Below are positions 8,726 through 18,184 of a stretch of DNA of 64,000 nt, piece by piece (position 1 is the first letter of the stretch; each line of letters begins with the position of its first letter). The DNA is from Methylobacterium sp. PvR107. GTDB lineage: Bacteria; Pseudomonadota; Alphaproteobacteria; Rhizobiales; Beijerinckiaceae. The stretch lies in the NCBI RefSeq assembly GCF_017833295.1, contig NZ_JAFIBW010000001.1:6076001-6140000 (forward strand). Reading direction: 5' to 3'. Both the position numbers and the translations under genes were made by a program. The notes under the pieces were generated by a model. The model worked only from the letters and a program-made list of their open reading frames with translations, made no database searches and was not told where the DNA came from.

Positions 8726-9685
8726 ATGCTCGACCGACGCGCCCTGCTGGCCGCCCTCGCGGCCCTTCCCCTTGCACCGGCTCTGGGCCGGCGCGCCGTC
8801 GCGGCCGAGTCCGGCTTGGTGCGCATCGGCTACCAGAAGAACGGCATCCTGGTCGTCGCCAAGCAGCAGGGAATCATCGAGAAGCGCCTGGAGCCCCTCG
8901 GGCGGTCGGTGCGCTGGGTCGAGTTCTCCTTCGGGCCACCGCTGCTGGAAGCCCTGTCGCTGGATGGCATCGATCTCGGCCAGACCGGCGACGCCCCGCC
9001 GATCTTCGCACAGGCCGCGCGCTCCAACCTCGTCTACGCGGCCGCCCAGGAGGCCGGCGGCTCCGGCGCCGGGATCCTGTTGCCGAAAGGCTCGGAGATC
9101 CGCAGCCTCGCCGAGCTCAAGGGCAAGCGCGTCGCCTTCGCCAAGGCATCGAGCGCCCACAACCTGACCATCGCGGCCCTGGAGAAGGCCGGCCTGAGCT
9201 ACGCCGACATCGAGCCTCTGACGCTGGCGCCCGCGGATGCCGCGGCCGCCTTCGCCCGGGGCAGCATCGACGCCTGGACGATCTGGGACCCGTACTTCGC
9301 CATCGCCGAGCAGGGGGAGGGCGTGCGCGTGCTGGTGCGCGCCACCGACGTCACCCCGCAGAACAACTTCTTCCTGGCGAGCCGGCCCTTCGCGGAGCGT
9401 CAGGGGCCGGCGCTCACCGCGGTGATCGCGGCGCTGGGCGAGGTGGCGGCCTGGTGCATGCAGAATCGCGGCGCGGTGGCCGAACTCCTGTCGCAGGGCA
9501 CCGGCGTGCCGCTGGCCGCGACGCGGCGGGCGGTGGACCGGACCGACTACGTGATCGGCCCGATGACCGACCGCGTCGTCGCCGAGCAGCAGCGGGTCGC
9601 CGACCGCTTCCACGCCCTGAAGCTGATCCCCAAGCCGATCCGTATCGCCGACGCGGTCTGGACCGCCCCCGCCCGCAACGGCTGA
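8726..9685 (+). CDS. ssuA: Sulfonate ABC transporter substrate-binding protein (first copy)
   Basis: A 319-residue SsuA-type periplasmic protein with an N-terminal signal (MLDRRALLAALAALPLAPAL, cleavage near AVAA) followed by [26 protein letters not shown] and the [11 protein letters not shown] ligand loop; C-terminal LKLIPKPIRIADAVW is typical of the family. The arginine pair at the N-terminus could direct Tat export. It would capture aliphatic sulfonates for the permease and ATPase encoded downstream. It lies eight bases after msuE and is followed by a related second copy, which probably differs in ligand range. Confidence 0.9.
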   Translation: MLDRRALLAALAALPLAPALGRRAVAAESGLVRIGYQKNGILVVAKQQGIIEKRLEPLGRSVRWVEFSFGPPLLEALSLDGIDLGQTGDAPPIFAQAARSNLVYAAAQEAGGSGAGILLPKGSEIRSLAELKGKRVAFAKASSAHNLTIAALEKAGLSYADIEPLTLAPADAAAAFARGSIDAWTIWDPYFAIAEQGEGVRVLVRATDVTPQNNFFLASRPFAERQGPALTAVIAALGEVAAWCMQNRGAVAELLSQGTGVPLAATRRAVDRTDYVIGPMTDRVVAEQQRVADRFHALKLIPKPIRIADAVWTAPARNG

Positions 9686-9703
9686 GACCGACCGCAGAGA
9701 GCT

Positions 9704-10753
9704 ATGACCGACCGATCGCCCCGCGCGCTGTCCCTGTCGCCCGCCAGCGGCCCCGCCCCGAGCCGCCGGCTGCTCCTGTCCGCCGGGCTCGGCCTGGCGG
9801 CGGCCGCGCTGCTGCGGCCGGCCCGCGCGGCCGGAAGCATCCGGATCGGCTACCAGAAATACGGCTCCCTCGTGCTGCTGAAGGGTCGCGGCACCCTGGA
9901 GAAGGCGCTCCAGCCACTCGGCACGACGGTGGCGTGGTCGGAATTCCCGTCCGGGCCGCCGCTGCTGGAGGCGCTGAATGCCGGGGCGATCGATTTCGGC
10001 TCGGCGGGCGAGGCGCCGCCGATCTTCGCCCAGGCGGCGAGCGCGGAGCTGCGCTACGTCGCCGCCGAGCCGCCGGCCCCGCGGGGCGAGGCGATCCTCG
10101 TGCCCAAGGACAGCCCGATCCGCAGCGTCGCCGAGCTGCGCGGCAAGACCATCGCGCTCAACAAGGGCTCGAACGTCCATTACCTGCTGGTGCGCGCCCT
10201 GGCGCAGGCCGGCGTGCCCTACGACGCGGTGACGCTCGCCTTCCTGGCGCCGGCGGATGCCAACGCCGCCTTCGTGCGCGGCTCGGTCGATGCCTGGGTG
10301 ATCTGGGACCCGTTCCAGGCCGCCGCCGAGCGCGCCACCGGGGCCCGGGTCCTGGTCGACGGGCAGGGGGCCAACGGGCAGGGGCTCGCCCCCAACCGCC
10401 AGTTCTACCTGTCCCGGCGCGGCTTCACGGATGCGAGCCCCGAGCTCGTCTCGGCCGTGCTCAAGGCGATCGGGGCGGTCGATGCCTGGGCCGAGGGCCA
10501 TGCCGAGGCCGTGGCGGCGGAACTCGCCCCCTCGGTGGGCATTCCCGCGCCGGTCCTCGGCGTCGCGCTGGGGCGCCTGTCCTACGGCGTCGCACCCCTC
10601 GACGCGACGGCGATCGCCGACCAGCAGAAGGTGGCCGACGCCTTCCACGGTCTCGGCCTCCTCCCGAAGCCGATCCGGGTCGCCGACGCCGTGTGGACGC
10701 CGCCCGGGCCCACGAACGACACCAAGTCCGAGAAGCGGACGGAGAACCGCTGA
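9704..10753 (+). CDS. ssuA: Sulfonate ABC transporter substrate-binding protein (second copy)
   Basis: A 349-residue paralogue of the preceding gene: [46 protein letters not shown] and [16 protein letters not shown]. Its export signal contains a twin arginine ([19 protein letters not shown]). The ligand-contact regions differ from the first copy ([16 protein letters not shown] against AQEAGGSGAGILLPKG), suggesting a different sulfonate range. Its stop codon overlaps the permease start (TGATG). Confidence 0.9.
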   Translation: MTDRSPRALSLSPASGPAPSRRLLLSAGLGLAAAALLRPARAAGSIRIGYQKYGSLVLLKGRGTLEKALQPLGTTVAWSEFPSGPPLLEALNAGAIDFGSAGEAPPIFAQAASAELRYVAAEPPAPRGEAILVPKDSPIRSVAELRGKTIALNKGSNVHYLLVRALAQAGVPYDAVTLAFLAPADANAAFVRGSVDAWVIWDPFQAAAERATGARVLVDGQGANGQGLAPNRQFYLSRRGFTDASPELVSAVLKAIGAVDAWAEGHAEAVAAELAPSVGIPAPVLGVALGRLSYGVAPLDATAIADQQKVADAFHGLGLLPKPIRVADAVWTPPGPTNDTKSEKRTENR

Positions 10754-11535
10754 TGCGCCCCTCCAAGCTCGAGCGCCTGGGCGACACGGCCCTGCCCTGG
10801 CTCGTGCCGGCGGTGATCCTGCTGGGCTGGCAGGCCGCGGTCTCGGCCGGCCTGGTCTCCAACCGGTTCATGCCGGCGCCCCTCGACGTGGTCCGGGCCG
10901 GCTGGGAGGCCGGGCGGACCGGGGAGCTCTGGACCAATCTCGGGGTCAGCACCCTGCGGGCGCTGGCGGGCTTCGTGGTCGGCGGCGGCATCGGCTTCGC
11001 GCTCGGCCTCGCCAACGGCCTGTCGCGCCTGTCGGAGCGGCTGACCGACACCTCGGTGCAGATGGTGCGCAACGTGCCCCACCTGTCGCTGATCCCGCTG
11101 GTGATCCTGTGGTTCGGCATCGGCGAGGAGGCCAAGCTGTTCCTCGTGGCGCTCGGCGTGTTCTTCCCGATCTACGCCAACACCCTGCACGGCATCCGCT
11201 CGGTGGATCCGGGCCTCGTGGAGATGGGCCGGGTCTACGGCATGTCCCGGACCGAGCTGTTCACCCGCGTGGTGCTGCCCGGCGCCCTGCCGTCGATCTT
11301 CGTCGGCCTGCGCTACGCGCTCGGCATCATGTGGCTGACCCTGATCGTCGCCGAGACGATCTCGGCCTCCTCGGGGCTGGGCTACATGGCCATGCAGGCC
11401 CGCGAGTTCATGCTGGTCGACGTCGTCGTGCTGGCGATCCTGATCTACGCGGCGCTCGGCAAGCTCGCCGACGCGCTCACCCGCCAGCTCGAGCGCGCCT
11501 GCCTCGCCTGGAACCCCGCCTACAGGAGCGCCTGA
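10753..11535 (+). CDS. ssuC: Sulfonate ABC transporter permease
   Basis: A 260-residue inner-membrane permease with about six hydrophobic segments and the EAA loop typical of importers ([27 protein letters not shown]), which contacts the ATPase. It forms the transmembrane path for sulfonates delivered by the two binding proteins. The start overlaps the stop of the second ssuA and its own stop overlaps the ssuB start (TGATG), so translation is coupled. Confidence 0.92.
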   Translation: MRPSKLERLGDTALPWLVPAVILLGWQAAVSAGLVSNRFMPAPLDVVRAGWEAGRTGELWTNLGVSTLRALAGFVVGGGIGFALGLANGLSRLSERLTDTSVQMVRNVPHLSLIPLVILWFGIGEEAKLFLVALGVFFPIYANTLHGIRSVDPGLVEMGRVYGMSRTELFTRVVLPGALPSIFVGLRYALGIMWLTLIVAETISASSGLGYMAMQAREFMLVDVVVLAILIYAALGKLADALTRQLERACLAWNPAYRSA

Positions 11536-12386
11536 TGCTGCTCGACGCCGTCCGCCGCGAGGCCCTTTCCGACCTCGGCACCGATCCCCGGCAGGCCGCC
11601 GCCACCGCGCCGGCGCGCACCCTCGCGGAACCCGCCGGCCGCGGGATCGCCGTCACCGTCCGCGACCTGCACAAGAGCTTCGACGGCAACGCCGTCATCG
11701 AAGGCCTGAACCTGTTCCTGCCGGCCGGGGGGTTCACCGCGGTGGTCGGGCGTTCCGGCTGCGGCAAGAGCACCCTGCTGCGCCTGATCCTCGGCCTCGA
11801 GACGCCGACCGGCGGCCGCATCGACCTCGAAGGGCCCGACGGCAGCCTGCGCCGCTCCGAGCCGCCGAAGCGGATCATGTTCCAGGAGCCGCGCCTGCTG
11901 CCCTGGGCGCGGGTCGTCGACAACGTCGCGGTCGGCCTGTCCGGCCACGGCTCCCGGGCCGAGCGCCGGGAGCGGGCGCTCGCAGCGCTGGCCGAAGTCG
12001 GCCTCTCCGACAAGGCCGGGCAGTGGCCCGCCACCCTGTCGGGCGGCCAGAGGCAGCGCGTGGCGCTGGCCCGGGCGCTGGTGAGCCGGCCGGGCCTGCT
12101 CGCCCTCGACGAGCCGCTGGGCGCCCTCGACGCCCTAACCCGGATCGGCATGCAGGACCTGATCGAGCGGATCTGGCAGGCGCAAGGGTTCACGGCGCTC
12201 CTCGTCACCCACGACGTCGCCGAGGCGGTGGCGCTGGCCGACCGCATCCTCGTGATCGAAGAAGGCCGGATCGCCCTTGACCTGCGGGTGGACGTGCCGC
12301 GCCCGCGCCGGCGGGGCGACCCGGATCTCGCCCGCCTCGAGGGCCGCATCCTCGATCACCTGCTCGGCACGCAGCCGACCGTCTGA
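11535..12386 (+). CDS. ssuB: Sulfonate ABC transporter ATP-binding protein
   Basis: A 283-residue ABC ATPase with Walker A (GRSGCGKST), Q-loop and FQEPRLLPW, signature [15 protein letters not shown], Walker B ([12 protein letters not shown]) and the switch His ([10 protein letters not shown]). The [10 protein letters not shown] and [11 protein letters not shown] sequences are typical of SsuB/TauB. It powers uptake by the permease. About 40 residues precede the usual start of the domain and have no obvious role. Confidence 0.93.
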   Translation: MLLDAVRREALSDLGTDPRQAAATAPARTLAEPAGRGIAVTVRDLHKSFDGNAVIEGLNLFLPAGGFTAVVGRSGCGKSTLLRLILGLETPTGGRIDLEGPDGSLRRSEPPKRIMFQEPRLLPWARVVDNVAVGLSGHGSRAERRERALAALAEVGLSDKAGQWPATLSGGQRQRVALARALVSRPGLLALDEPLGALDALTRIGMQDLIERIWQAQGFTALLVTHDVAEAVALADRILVIEEGRIALDLRVDVPRPRRRGDPDLARLEGRILDHLLGTQPTV

Positions 12387-12396
12387 AAGCGGGCCG

Positions 12397-12416
12397 CCGT
12401 TGCCCCGAAGCAACGG
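12397..12416 (+). terminator. Hairpin after ssuB
   Basis: CCGTTGC (12397-12403) and GCAACGG (12410-12416) form a stem with a 6-nt loop just after ssuB. A second inverted repeat (gccggatgcg at 12439-12448 and its complement at 12470-12479) follows, before ssuD. There is no T-run; the pair may attenuate or stabilise the transcript between ssuB and ssuD. Confidence 0.4.
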
Positions 12417-12501
12417 CCTGCCCTAGCTCTTGAAGATCGCCGGATGCGCGCAGTCGGATCCGGCTTTTCCGCATCCGGCCCCGGCCGCAAGGGAGATTCC
12501 G

Positions 12502-13677
12502 ATGACCGCATCGACTGACGGGCGCGCCGACGTCCTCTGGTTCCTGCCGACCCACGGCGACGGGCGCTATCTCGGCGCCCAGGAGGGAGCCCGGGAGGTC
12601 TCGCTCTCCTATCTCCGGCAGATCGCGCAAGGCGCGGACGAGCTCGGCTATTACGGCGTGCTGCTGCCGACCGGGCGCTCCTGCGAGGATTCCTGGATCG
12701 TCGCCTCGGCGCTGGCGCCGCTGACCAAGCGCCTGCGCTTCCTCGTGGCGGTGCGGCCGGGCCTGATGGAGCCCGCCGCGGCGGCGCGCATGACCGCGAC
12801 CCTCGACCGGATCTCGGACGGGCGCCTCCTGATCAACGTCGTCACCGGCGGCGACCCGGTGGAGCTCGCCGGCGACGGCGTGTTCCTGTCCCACGACGCG
12901 CGCTACGCGGTCACCGACGAGTTCCTGACGATCTGGCGCGGCCTGCTCGCGGGCGAGACCGTGACCTTCCAGGGCGAGCACCTGCGCACCGAGAACGGCC
13001 GGGTGATCTTCCCGCCGGTGCAGAAGCCCTATCCGCCGCTCTATTTCGGCGGCTCCTCGCCCGCCGGGATGGAGGTCGCGGCCGAGCATTGCGACGTCTA
13101 CCTCACCTGGGGCGAGCCGCCGGCCCAGGTCGCGGAAAAGATCGCCGCCGCCCGGCAGGCCGCCGAAGCGAAGGGCAAGACCTTCTCGTACGGCATCCGC
13201 CTGCACGTCATCGCCCGGGAGACGGAAGGGGAGGCCTGGGACGCCGCCGGGCAGCTGATCTCGAAGCTCGACGACGCCACCATCGCCAAGGCGCAGGAGA
13301 CCCTGAAGCGGCAGGATTCCGTCGGCCAGAGCCGCATGATGGCGCTCCACGGCGGCAGCCGCGACAAGCTCGTGGTGGCGCCGAACCTCTGGGCCGGCGT
13401 CGGCCTCGTCCGCGGCGGCGCCGGGACGGCTCTGGTCGGCTCGGCCAATCAGGTCGCCGACCGGATGAAGGAGTACATCGATCTCGGGATCGACCGCTTC
13501 ATCCTCTCGGGCTACCCGCATCTGGAGGAGGCCTACCGCTTCGCCGAGCTGGTCTTCCCGAAGCTGCCGCTGCGCCCCACCACGGGCCGGCCGGCGGGCA
13601 ATGCCCGCAACGACGGTCCGTTCGGCGAGATCATCGCCAACGACCTCGTCCCGACCCGCCGCGTCGGCGCGCACTGA
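12502..13677 (+). CDS. ssuD: FMNH2-dependent alkanesulfonate monooxygenase
   Basis: A 391-residue bacterial-luciferase-family enzyme. Landmarks are [15 protein letters not shown] at the N-terminus, the active-site region [12 protein letters not shown] (with the conserved Cys), [15 protein letters not shown] and the LSYLRQIAQ stretch, all characteristic of SsuD. It cleaves alkanesulfonates to aldehyde and sulfite with O2 and FMNH2 from the reductase encoded at 8151. ATG 12502 follows GGGAG at proper spacing; the open frame upstream is not conserved-looking. It closes the sulfonate operon, though a 115-bp gap with hairpins separates it from ssuB. Confidence 0.93.
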   Translation: MTASTDGRADVLWFLPTHGDGRYLGAQEGAREVSLSYLRQIAQGADELGYYGVLLPTGRSCEDSWIVASALAPLTKRLRFLVAVRPGLMEPAAAARMTATLDRISDGRLLINVVTGGDPVELAGDGVFLSHDARYAVTDEFLTIWRGLLAGETVTFQGEHLRTENGRVIFPPVQKPYPPLYFGGSSPAGMEVAAEHCDVYLTWGEPPAQVAEKIAAARQAAEAKGKTFSYGIRLHVIARETEGEAWDAAGQLISKLDDATIAKAQETLKRQDSVGQSRMMALHGGSRDKLVVAPNLWAGVGLVRGGAGTALVGSANQVADRMKEYIDLGIDRFILSGYPHLEEAYRFAELVFPKLPLRPTTGRPAGNARNDGPFGEIIANDLVPTRRVGAH

Positions 13678-13680
13678 CCG

Positions 13681-13722
13681 GCAGATCGGCTTGGCCCACA
13701 ATATTGGGCATGGCTGATCTGC
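13681..13722 (+). terminator. Inverted repeat after ssuD
   Basis: GCAGATC (13681-13687) pairs with GATCTGC (13716-13722), with further partial pairing inside around CCCACAATATTGGG. It lies four bases after the ssuD stop, so it is a likely end-of-operon structure, although there is no T-run. Confidence 0.45.
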
Positions 13723-13826
13723 ATTCGTGCCATCCGGGTGTCATGGTGACGCCATCCTTGGCGTCCATCCGCCCCGCCCATTGCCGCGCGACGCGCTCGC
13801 GCGGCCTGGACGAGTAAAGGATGTCC

Positions 13827-14096
13827 ATGACTGCGACCAAGACGGCCCTGTTGGCCATCGGTCTGTGCCTCGGCCCGGCCGCGGCCTTCGCGGCGCAATC
13901 CCCGGCCCGGGAGGCGCTCAAGCAATACTGCACCGGCGACTACATGGATTACTGCAGCGCCTACGCGCCGGGCGGCCCGGAGGTGGAGGCCTGCTTCAAG
14001 GCCAATCTCAAGAAGCTGACCCCCGGCTGCTCGGCGGCGATCACCGCCTACAAGAAGGAGCAGCGGGCGACCCGGCGCGTCAGCGAGGCGCGCTGA
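13827..14096 (+). CDS. Small secreted Cys-containing protein
   Basis: An 89-residue protein with a Sec signal (MTATKTALLAIGLCLGPAAAFA) and a mature part holding four cysteines (QYCTGDYMDYCSAY, EACFKANLKKLTPGCS), suggesting two disulfide bonds in the periplasm. ATG 13827 is preferred over 13821 because it is correctly spaced from AAGGA. Similar small proteins are widespread in Methylobacterium. I do not know the function. Confidence 0.7.
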   Translation: MTATKTALLAIGLCLGPAAAFAAQSPAREALKQYCTGDYMDYCSAYAPGGPEVEACFKANLKKLTPGCSAAITAYKKEQRATRRVSEAR

Positions 14097-14331
14097 GCGC
14101 GCCGTCGAGGCCTCGCCCCATCTCGGGACGAGGTGGCGGCATCAGCGCAGGATCCGGGGGCGGCTCCGAGCCGCCGCCGGCCTGCACGATAATTTAAGCG
14201 CCTCGCTGTCATCAGGTTACGACAGAGTCCGGCCCAGCTTGAATCCCGTGAACCCGCGGCGATCCGCGCGCGACAGCACGGGATCTGCCGCGTCGGTCCG
14301 ATCGGGACTTCGAGCAGCGGAAGTTGTGCTG

Positions 14332-16587
14332 ATGACGACAGCCGAGATAGCGCCCGCCGCTTCCGAGCCCCGGGCGGAGGCCCGGGTGGCGCTGCTGCGC
14401 GGGGCCCGCATCGTCGCGGCCGCGGCCGTCACCGTGATGGTGCTGCTGCTCGACCTCATCAGCTACGCGCAGCTGATCTTCTCAGGCCCCCTGGCGGAGA
14501 GCCGGGCCGCCGGCCTGTCGGCGCTGCTCGCGGCCTACGTCCTGGGCAGCCTCGTCTTCATCGCCCTCCGCCGGACCGTGCGGGTCTCGCTCTCCTTCAT
14601 CGGGGCGGCCGCGATCGTGCAGGCGGCCATCGCCGCGGCGGTGGCCGGGCAGCTGGAGGACGCGGGCGTGACCGATCCGGAGACGGTCGGCCAGCTCGTC
14701 CTCGTCGCCTGCGGCGTCTCGACCTTCGCCACCGGAACGGTCTTCGCGCTGCTCGGCACCCTGCGGGCCTCGCTGCTGGCGCAGCTCCTGCCCTACCCGG
14801 TGCTCGCCGGCTTCCTCGGCGGCGTCGGGCTGCTGTTCCTGCGCAGCGGCGTGCAGATCGGCGGCCATGTCGACGATCCCCTTGGGGCGCTCGTCCGCGC
14901 CCTCGATCCGGCGACCCTCGATCCGGGCCGGATCGATGCGGGCGCGCTCGCGCGCATCGCCCTGACCCTCGCCATCGGGTTCTGCGCCTTCTACCTGCCC
15001 CGGATCGTCCGGCACTGGGGGACCTATCCCACGGTCATCCTGGCGAGCCTCGTCGTGGTGCATCTCGGCCTGGCCTGGACAGGCACCAGCATCGGGGCCG
15101 CGCAAGCGGCGGGCTGGCTGATCGAGCCGCTGCCGGCGGGTTCCCTGCTGCGCCCGCCGGCCATCGGCAGCCTGCTGGCCTTCGATCCGCACCTCCTCCT
15201 GCCGATCTGGCCCAAGATCGCCACGCTGGTGATCGTCGCGGTGATCATCCAGATCCTCTACGTGGTCAGCGTCGAGCTGGAGATCCGGCGCGAGCTCAAC
15301 ATCGACCGGATCTTCGTCGCCTCCGGCGCCACCAACCTCGTCGCCAGCCTGTTCGGCAGCTCCGCCATGGGCTTCGGGCGGACCTCGACGCTGCTGCTGC
15401 ACAATATCGGCGGCGGCCACTGGCTCGGCTGGTGGCTGACCCTCGCGGTCATGGCGGCGCTGCTGGTGATCGGCGCGAGCCCCCTCGCGCTGCTGCCCCG
15501 CCCCCTGGCCGGCGGCGCCCTGATCGCCATCGGCATCGGCCTGCTGTTCAACCTCGGCGTCGCCAGCCGGACCCTTCCGGCCTGGGAGATCGCCATCGCG
15601 CTGGTCGTGTGCGCGTCCACCGCGGTTTTCGGCGCGACCACGGGCTTCCTGGTCGGCGTCGTGCTGGCGATCCTGATCTTCGGCGTCGAGTACGGGCAGA
15701 TCGGCGCAATCCGCCGGTCGCTGTCCGGGGCGGACAGGCGCAGCAGCGTCATCCGCGGCCCCGACGCGGCCGCCCGGCTCGAGGCGGCCGGCGGCCGCAC
15801 CCGGATCTACACCCTGCAGGGCTACCTGTTCTTCCTCAACGCGCAGGCGGTCTACCGCCGGGCCGCCGCGGAGGCCGGGCCCCTGCGCGTCCTGATCCTC
15901 GATTTCCGCGAGACGGTGGGGCTCGACAGCTCGGCGCTGATCGCGTTCCGCAAGATCGGGCAGCTCGCCGAGCAGCGCGGCTTCGACGTGCTGCTGGTCC
16001 ATCTCACACCGAGGGCGCTCCGGCAGGTCACGCGCAACGGCCTCGCCGGCGAAGCGCGGATCCGGATCCTCGACACCCTGGACGAGGCCCTGCGGGCCGC
16101 GGAGACGACACTGCTCGCGGAGGCCGGCGGCGCCGGTCCGGGCGAGGTCGCGGTCTTCGCCCGGCACATGGCCGACCGGCTGGGCTGCGCGTCCGGGCCG
16201 GGCGATTTCGGTCCCTACTTGACCGTGCGCGACCTGCCCGCCGGCGCGGTTCTGATGCGCCAGGGGGAGGCGGCCGAGGCGCTGTACTTCCTCGAGACGG
16301 GCCTCGTCTCCATCGAGATGGAGGTCCCCGGCCGCGCCAACCTGCGGCTGCGCACCACCACGGCCGGGACGGTGATCGGCGAGATCGCGCTGGTGCGGGG
16401 CGGCCGGCGCACCGCCACGGCCATCGCCGAGACGGCCTGCCGGGTGGCCGGGATCGACCGCGCCGCCCTCGCCCGCATGGAACGGGAACGGCCCGACCTC
16501 GCGCTGTTCTTCCAGCGCTTCCTGATCCTGGAACTCGCCGGCAAGGTTTCGGACACCAACCGGCTGCTCGAAGCCGAGATGCAGTGA
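14332..16587 (+). CDS. SulP-family anion transporter with STAS and cyclic-nucleotide-binding domains
   Basis: The protein (about 751 residues) has three parts: a membrane domain of roughly ten hydrophobic segments (residues 20-460), a STAS domain (about 485-575, with ILDFRETVGLDSSALIAFRKIG), and a C-terminal cNMP-binding-type beta-barrel (about 627-745, with GEIALVRGGRRTAT in the phosphate-binding cassette position). SulP proteins move sulfate, bicarbonate or other anions. The cassette has E and R near the usual ligand contacts, so nucleotide binding is plausible but unproven. The gene follows the sulfonate operon, which makes sulfate or sulfite-related transport attractive but is not evidence of substrate. 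Start codon between 14239 (TTG) and 14332 (ATG) is uncertain. Confidence 0.85.
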   Translation: MTTAEIAPAASEPRAEARVALLRGARIVAAAAVTVMVLLLDLISYAQLIFSGPLAESRAAGLSALLAAYVLGSLVFIALRRTVRVSLSFIGAAAIVQAAIAAAVAGQLEDAGVTDPETVGQLVLVACGVSTFATGTVFALLGTLRASLLAQLLPYPVLAGFLGGVGLLFLRSGVQIGGHVDDPLGALVRALDPATLDPGRIDAGALARIALTLAIGFCAFYLPRIVRHWGTYPTVILASLVVVHLGLAWTGTSIGAAQAAGWLIEPLPAGSLLRPPAIGSLLAFDPHLLLPIWPKIATLVIVAVIIQILYVVSVELEIRRELNIDRIFVASGATNLVASLFGSSAMGFGRTSTLLLHNIGGGHWLGWWLTLAVMAALLVIGASPLALLPRPLAGGALIAIGIGLLFNLGVASRTLPAWEIAIALVVCASTAVFGATTGFLVGVVLAILIFGVEYGQIGAIRRSLSGADRRSSVIRGPDAAARLEAAGGRTRIYTLQGYLFFLNAQAVYRRAAAEAGPLRVLILDFRETVGLDSSALIAFRKIGQLAEQRGFDVLLVHLTPRALRQVTRNGLAGEARIRILDTLDEALRAAETTLLAEAGGAGPGEVAVFARHMADRLGCASGPGDFGPYLTVRDLPAGAVLMRQGEAAEALYFLETGLVSIEMEVPGRANLRLRTTTAGTVIGEIALVRGGRRTATAIAETACRVAGIDRAALARMERERPDLALFFQRFLILELAGKVSDTNRLLEAEMQ

Positions 16588-16620
16588 CCTGCCCGGGGGC
16601 ACCGGGAGTCATGCCGCGGC

Positions 16621-17016
16621 TCAGCCCGCCGCCAGCACCACGGCGAGCCCGATATGGGTGACCTGATGGAGGAACTGGTCGGCGCCGATCAGCCACCAGA
16701 ACCGGGCGTCGGTGGGCGGCAGGCGGGTCCGCTGGCCGACCAGGGCCTTGCCGCGGTCGATCGCCGTGTGGATCGCGAAATCCACGAGCGCCAGCCACCA
16801 CAGGGCCGGCTGGACCATCAGGGCGATCAGCAGGGTGCCGAGGCCGTGCAGGGCGGTGTGGGCGCAGAGCGGGGCGAGCCAGCCCGAGCCGCGCTCCTTG
16901 CCCTGCGCCATCCAGGTGCTCTGCAGGAGGAAATCCGCCCCGAGCTGCTTCACCGCGAAGGCGAGGAACAGCAGCGCGAAGGCCCCAACCGGAACAGGCG
17001 TGTCGACGGACGGCAT
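16621..17016 (-). CDS. DUF3307-family membrane protein
   Basis: A 131-residue protein with four hydrophobic segments and the DUF3307 pattern: KQLGADFLLQSTWMAQGK, HTALHGLGTLLIAL, DFAIHTAIDRGKA and WWLIGADQFLHQVTHIGL. The repeated His and Asp residues within or beside membrane segments may bind metal. Function is unknown. It is convergent with the SulP gene, 33 bp apart. Confidence 0.75.
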   Translation of the reverse strand: MPSVDTPVPVGAFALLFLAFAVKQLGADFLLQSTWMAQGKERGSGWLAPLCAHTALHGLGTLLIALMVQPALWWLALVDFAIHTAIDRGKALVGQRTRLPPTDARFWWLIGADQFLHQVTHIGLAVVLAAG

Positions 17017-17383
17017 CGCGGCCCTGGTGCTCCTCCTCCGGCCCCGGGGAACAGGTCCGCGACCCGAATCGGGGACGGGCCAGCATACACGCCTGGTCCT
17101 GCCCTGACGCGCAGGGGAACCCGGCCCGCCGGACCGGTGTGACCGGCCGCCGGGTGCCCGAGGGCGCGTGCCGGCCGTCCCCGACAGAGAGAATGAAAAA
17201 CTACAGAACACCGGCAGCAGGACAGTATTATCCCACCATTACAAAGCAAAAATCCTCGCTATCCATCTATAAAATTGACGTCGTTGAGTTTTTAATCGTT
17301 CTAATTCATGAAGATAAATATTGTTCGGTCAATGGCGCGCGTGTTAGCCGTCACATCTGCATGGACCGTGCAAGCGTGACAAT
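17017..17383. other. AT-rich intergenic region before the FecI-type sigma gene
   Basis: The stretch 17190-17340 is markedly AT-rich compared with the rest of the window and contains no credible gene. It is the upstream region of the sigma factor gene and holds an iron-control-like site at 17290-17304. The composition suggests a regulatory region or acquired DNA. Confidence 0.45.
17290..17304. promoter_or_regulatory. ICE-like site TTTTAA-TCG-TTCTAA
   Basis: An imperfect palindrome similar to the rhizobial iron-control element lies about 80 bp before the FecI-type sigma factor start. It shares GTTCTAATTC with the site at 6928-6942. Given the siderophore genes downstream, iron control through Irr or a related regulator is plausible. 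Confidence 0.4.
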
Positions 17384-18184
17384 GTGAGCGCGACAGTGGC
17401 GACCTTGAAGCGCGACGTCATCCGCGACGACCTCGGCGGGACCACGAAGGCTTCCGGGTTCGGAGCGCTCGCGGTGTTCGAGCGCCATCGCGTCACCTAT
17501 CTCGCGAGCGCCCGCCGCATCCTCGGCTGCCCAGCTCAAGCGGAGGACGTTGTCCAGGATGTCATGCTCCGGCTGATCGCTGATCCGCCCGAGGCCGCGG
17601 AGGGCTTCCTGGCCGCCTATGTCGGGCGGATGGTGCGCAATCTCGCCCTCGATCGGGCGCGGCGGCGCGGCCTCGAACGGCGCCTGTTCACCGGCCTCGA
17701 CGATGCCCCGGACCCCGCCGATGCCGGGGGAGGGACGCCCGAGGCGGCCGCGGCCTCGCGCGAATCCCTGCGGCAGGTCGAGGCCGCGGTGGCCGAGCTG
17801 CCGGAGCCGGTGCGCACCGCGTTCCGGCTGCACCGGGTCGAGGGCGTGCCGCAGACCGAGATCGCGGCCCGGCTCGGCGTCTCACGCGCCCTGGTGTGCG
17901 GCCTCGTGCGTCGGGGACACCTGCACTGCCTCGCGGCCCTCGACCGCCGCTGCGGGGCCTGCCCGGCGCGCGTCCGCGAGCCAGCCGAGCATCAGCACCA
18001 AGCCCATCCCGTCCGCCAGGACCTCCGCCACGACCCGGCTGGCGAGCACCCCCGTGTAGCCCATGAGCGGCGGCAGGATCAGGAGCGACGGGATCAGCGC
18101 CAGCCCCTGCGCGGCCAGCGACACCGCCGCGGCCCGGCGCGGCGCGCCGATCGCCTGGAACAGGGTCGCGGCGGTGAGCTGTAG
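17384..18184 (+). CDS. FecI-like ECF RNA polymerase sigma factor
   Basis: The sigma core is residues 20-190: region 2 (FERHRVTYLASARRILGCPAQ, EDVVQDVMLRLI, LAAYVGRMVRNLALDRARRR) and region 4 (LPEPVRTAFRLHRVEGVPQTEIAARLGVSRALV). The length of the core and the region-4 form are FecI-like, the group that drives siderophore uptake genes. After CLAALDRR (about 17951) the frame continues for some 75 residues of low-complexity Gln/His/Arg sequence that is antisense to the MATE gene and unlikely to be functional. No FecR-type anti-sigma gene is present beside it. The GTG start has no clear ribosome-binding site. Confidence 0.75.
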   Translation: MSATVATLKRDVIRDDLGGTTKASGFGALAVFERHRVTYLASARRILGCPAQAEDVVQDVMLRLIADPPEAAEGFLAAYVGRMVRNLALDRARRRGLERRLFTGLDDAPDPADAGGGTPEAAAASRESLRQVEAAVAELPEPVRTAFRLHRVEGVPQTEIAARLGVSRALVCGLVRRGHLHCLAALDRRCGACPARVREPAEHQHQAHPVRQDLRHDPAGEHPRVAHERRQDQERRDQRQPLRGQRHRRGPARRADRLEQGRGGEL

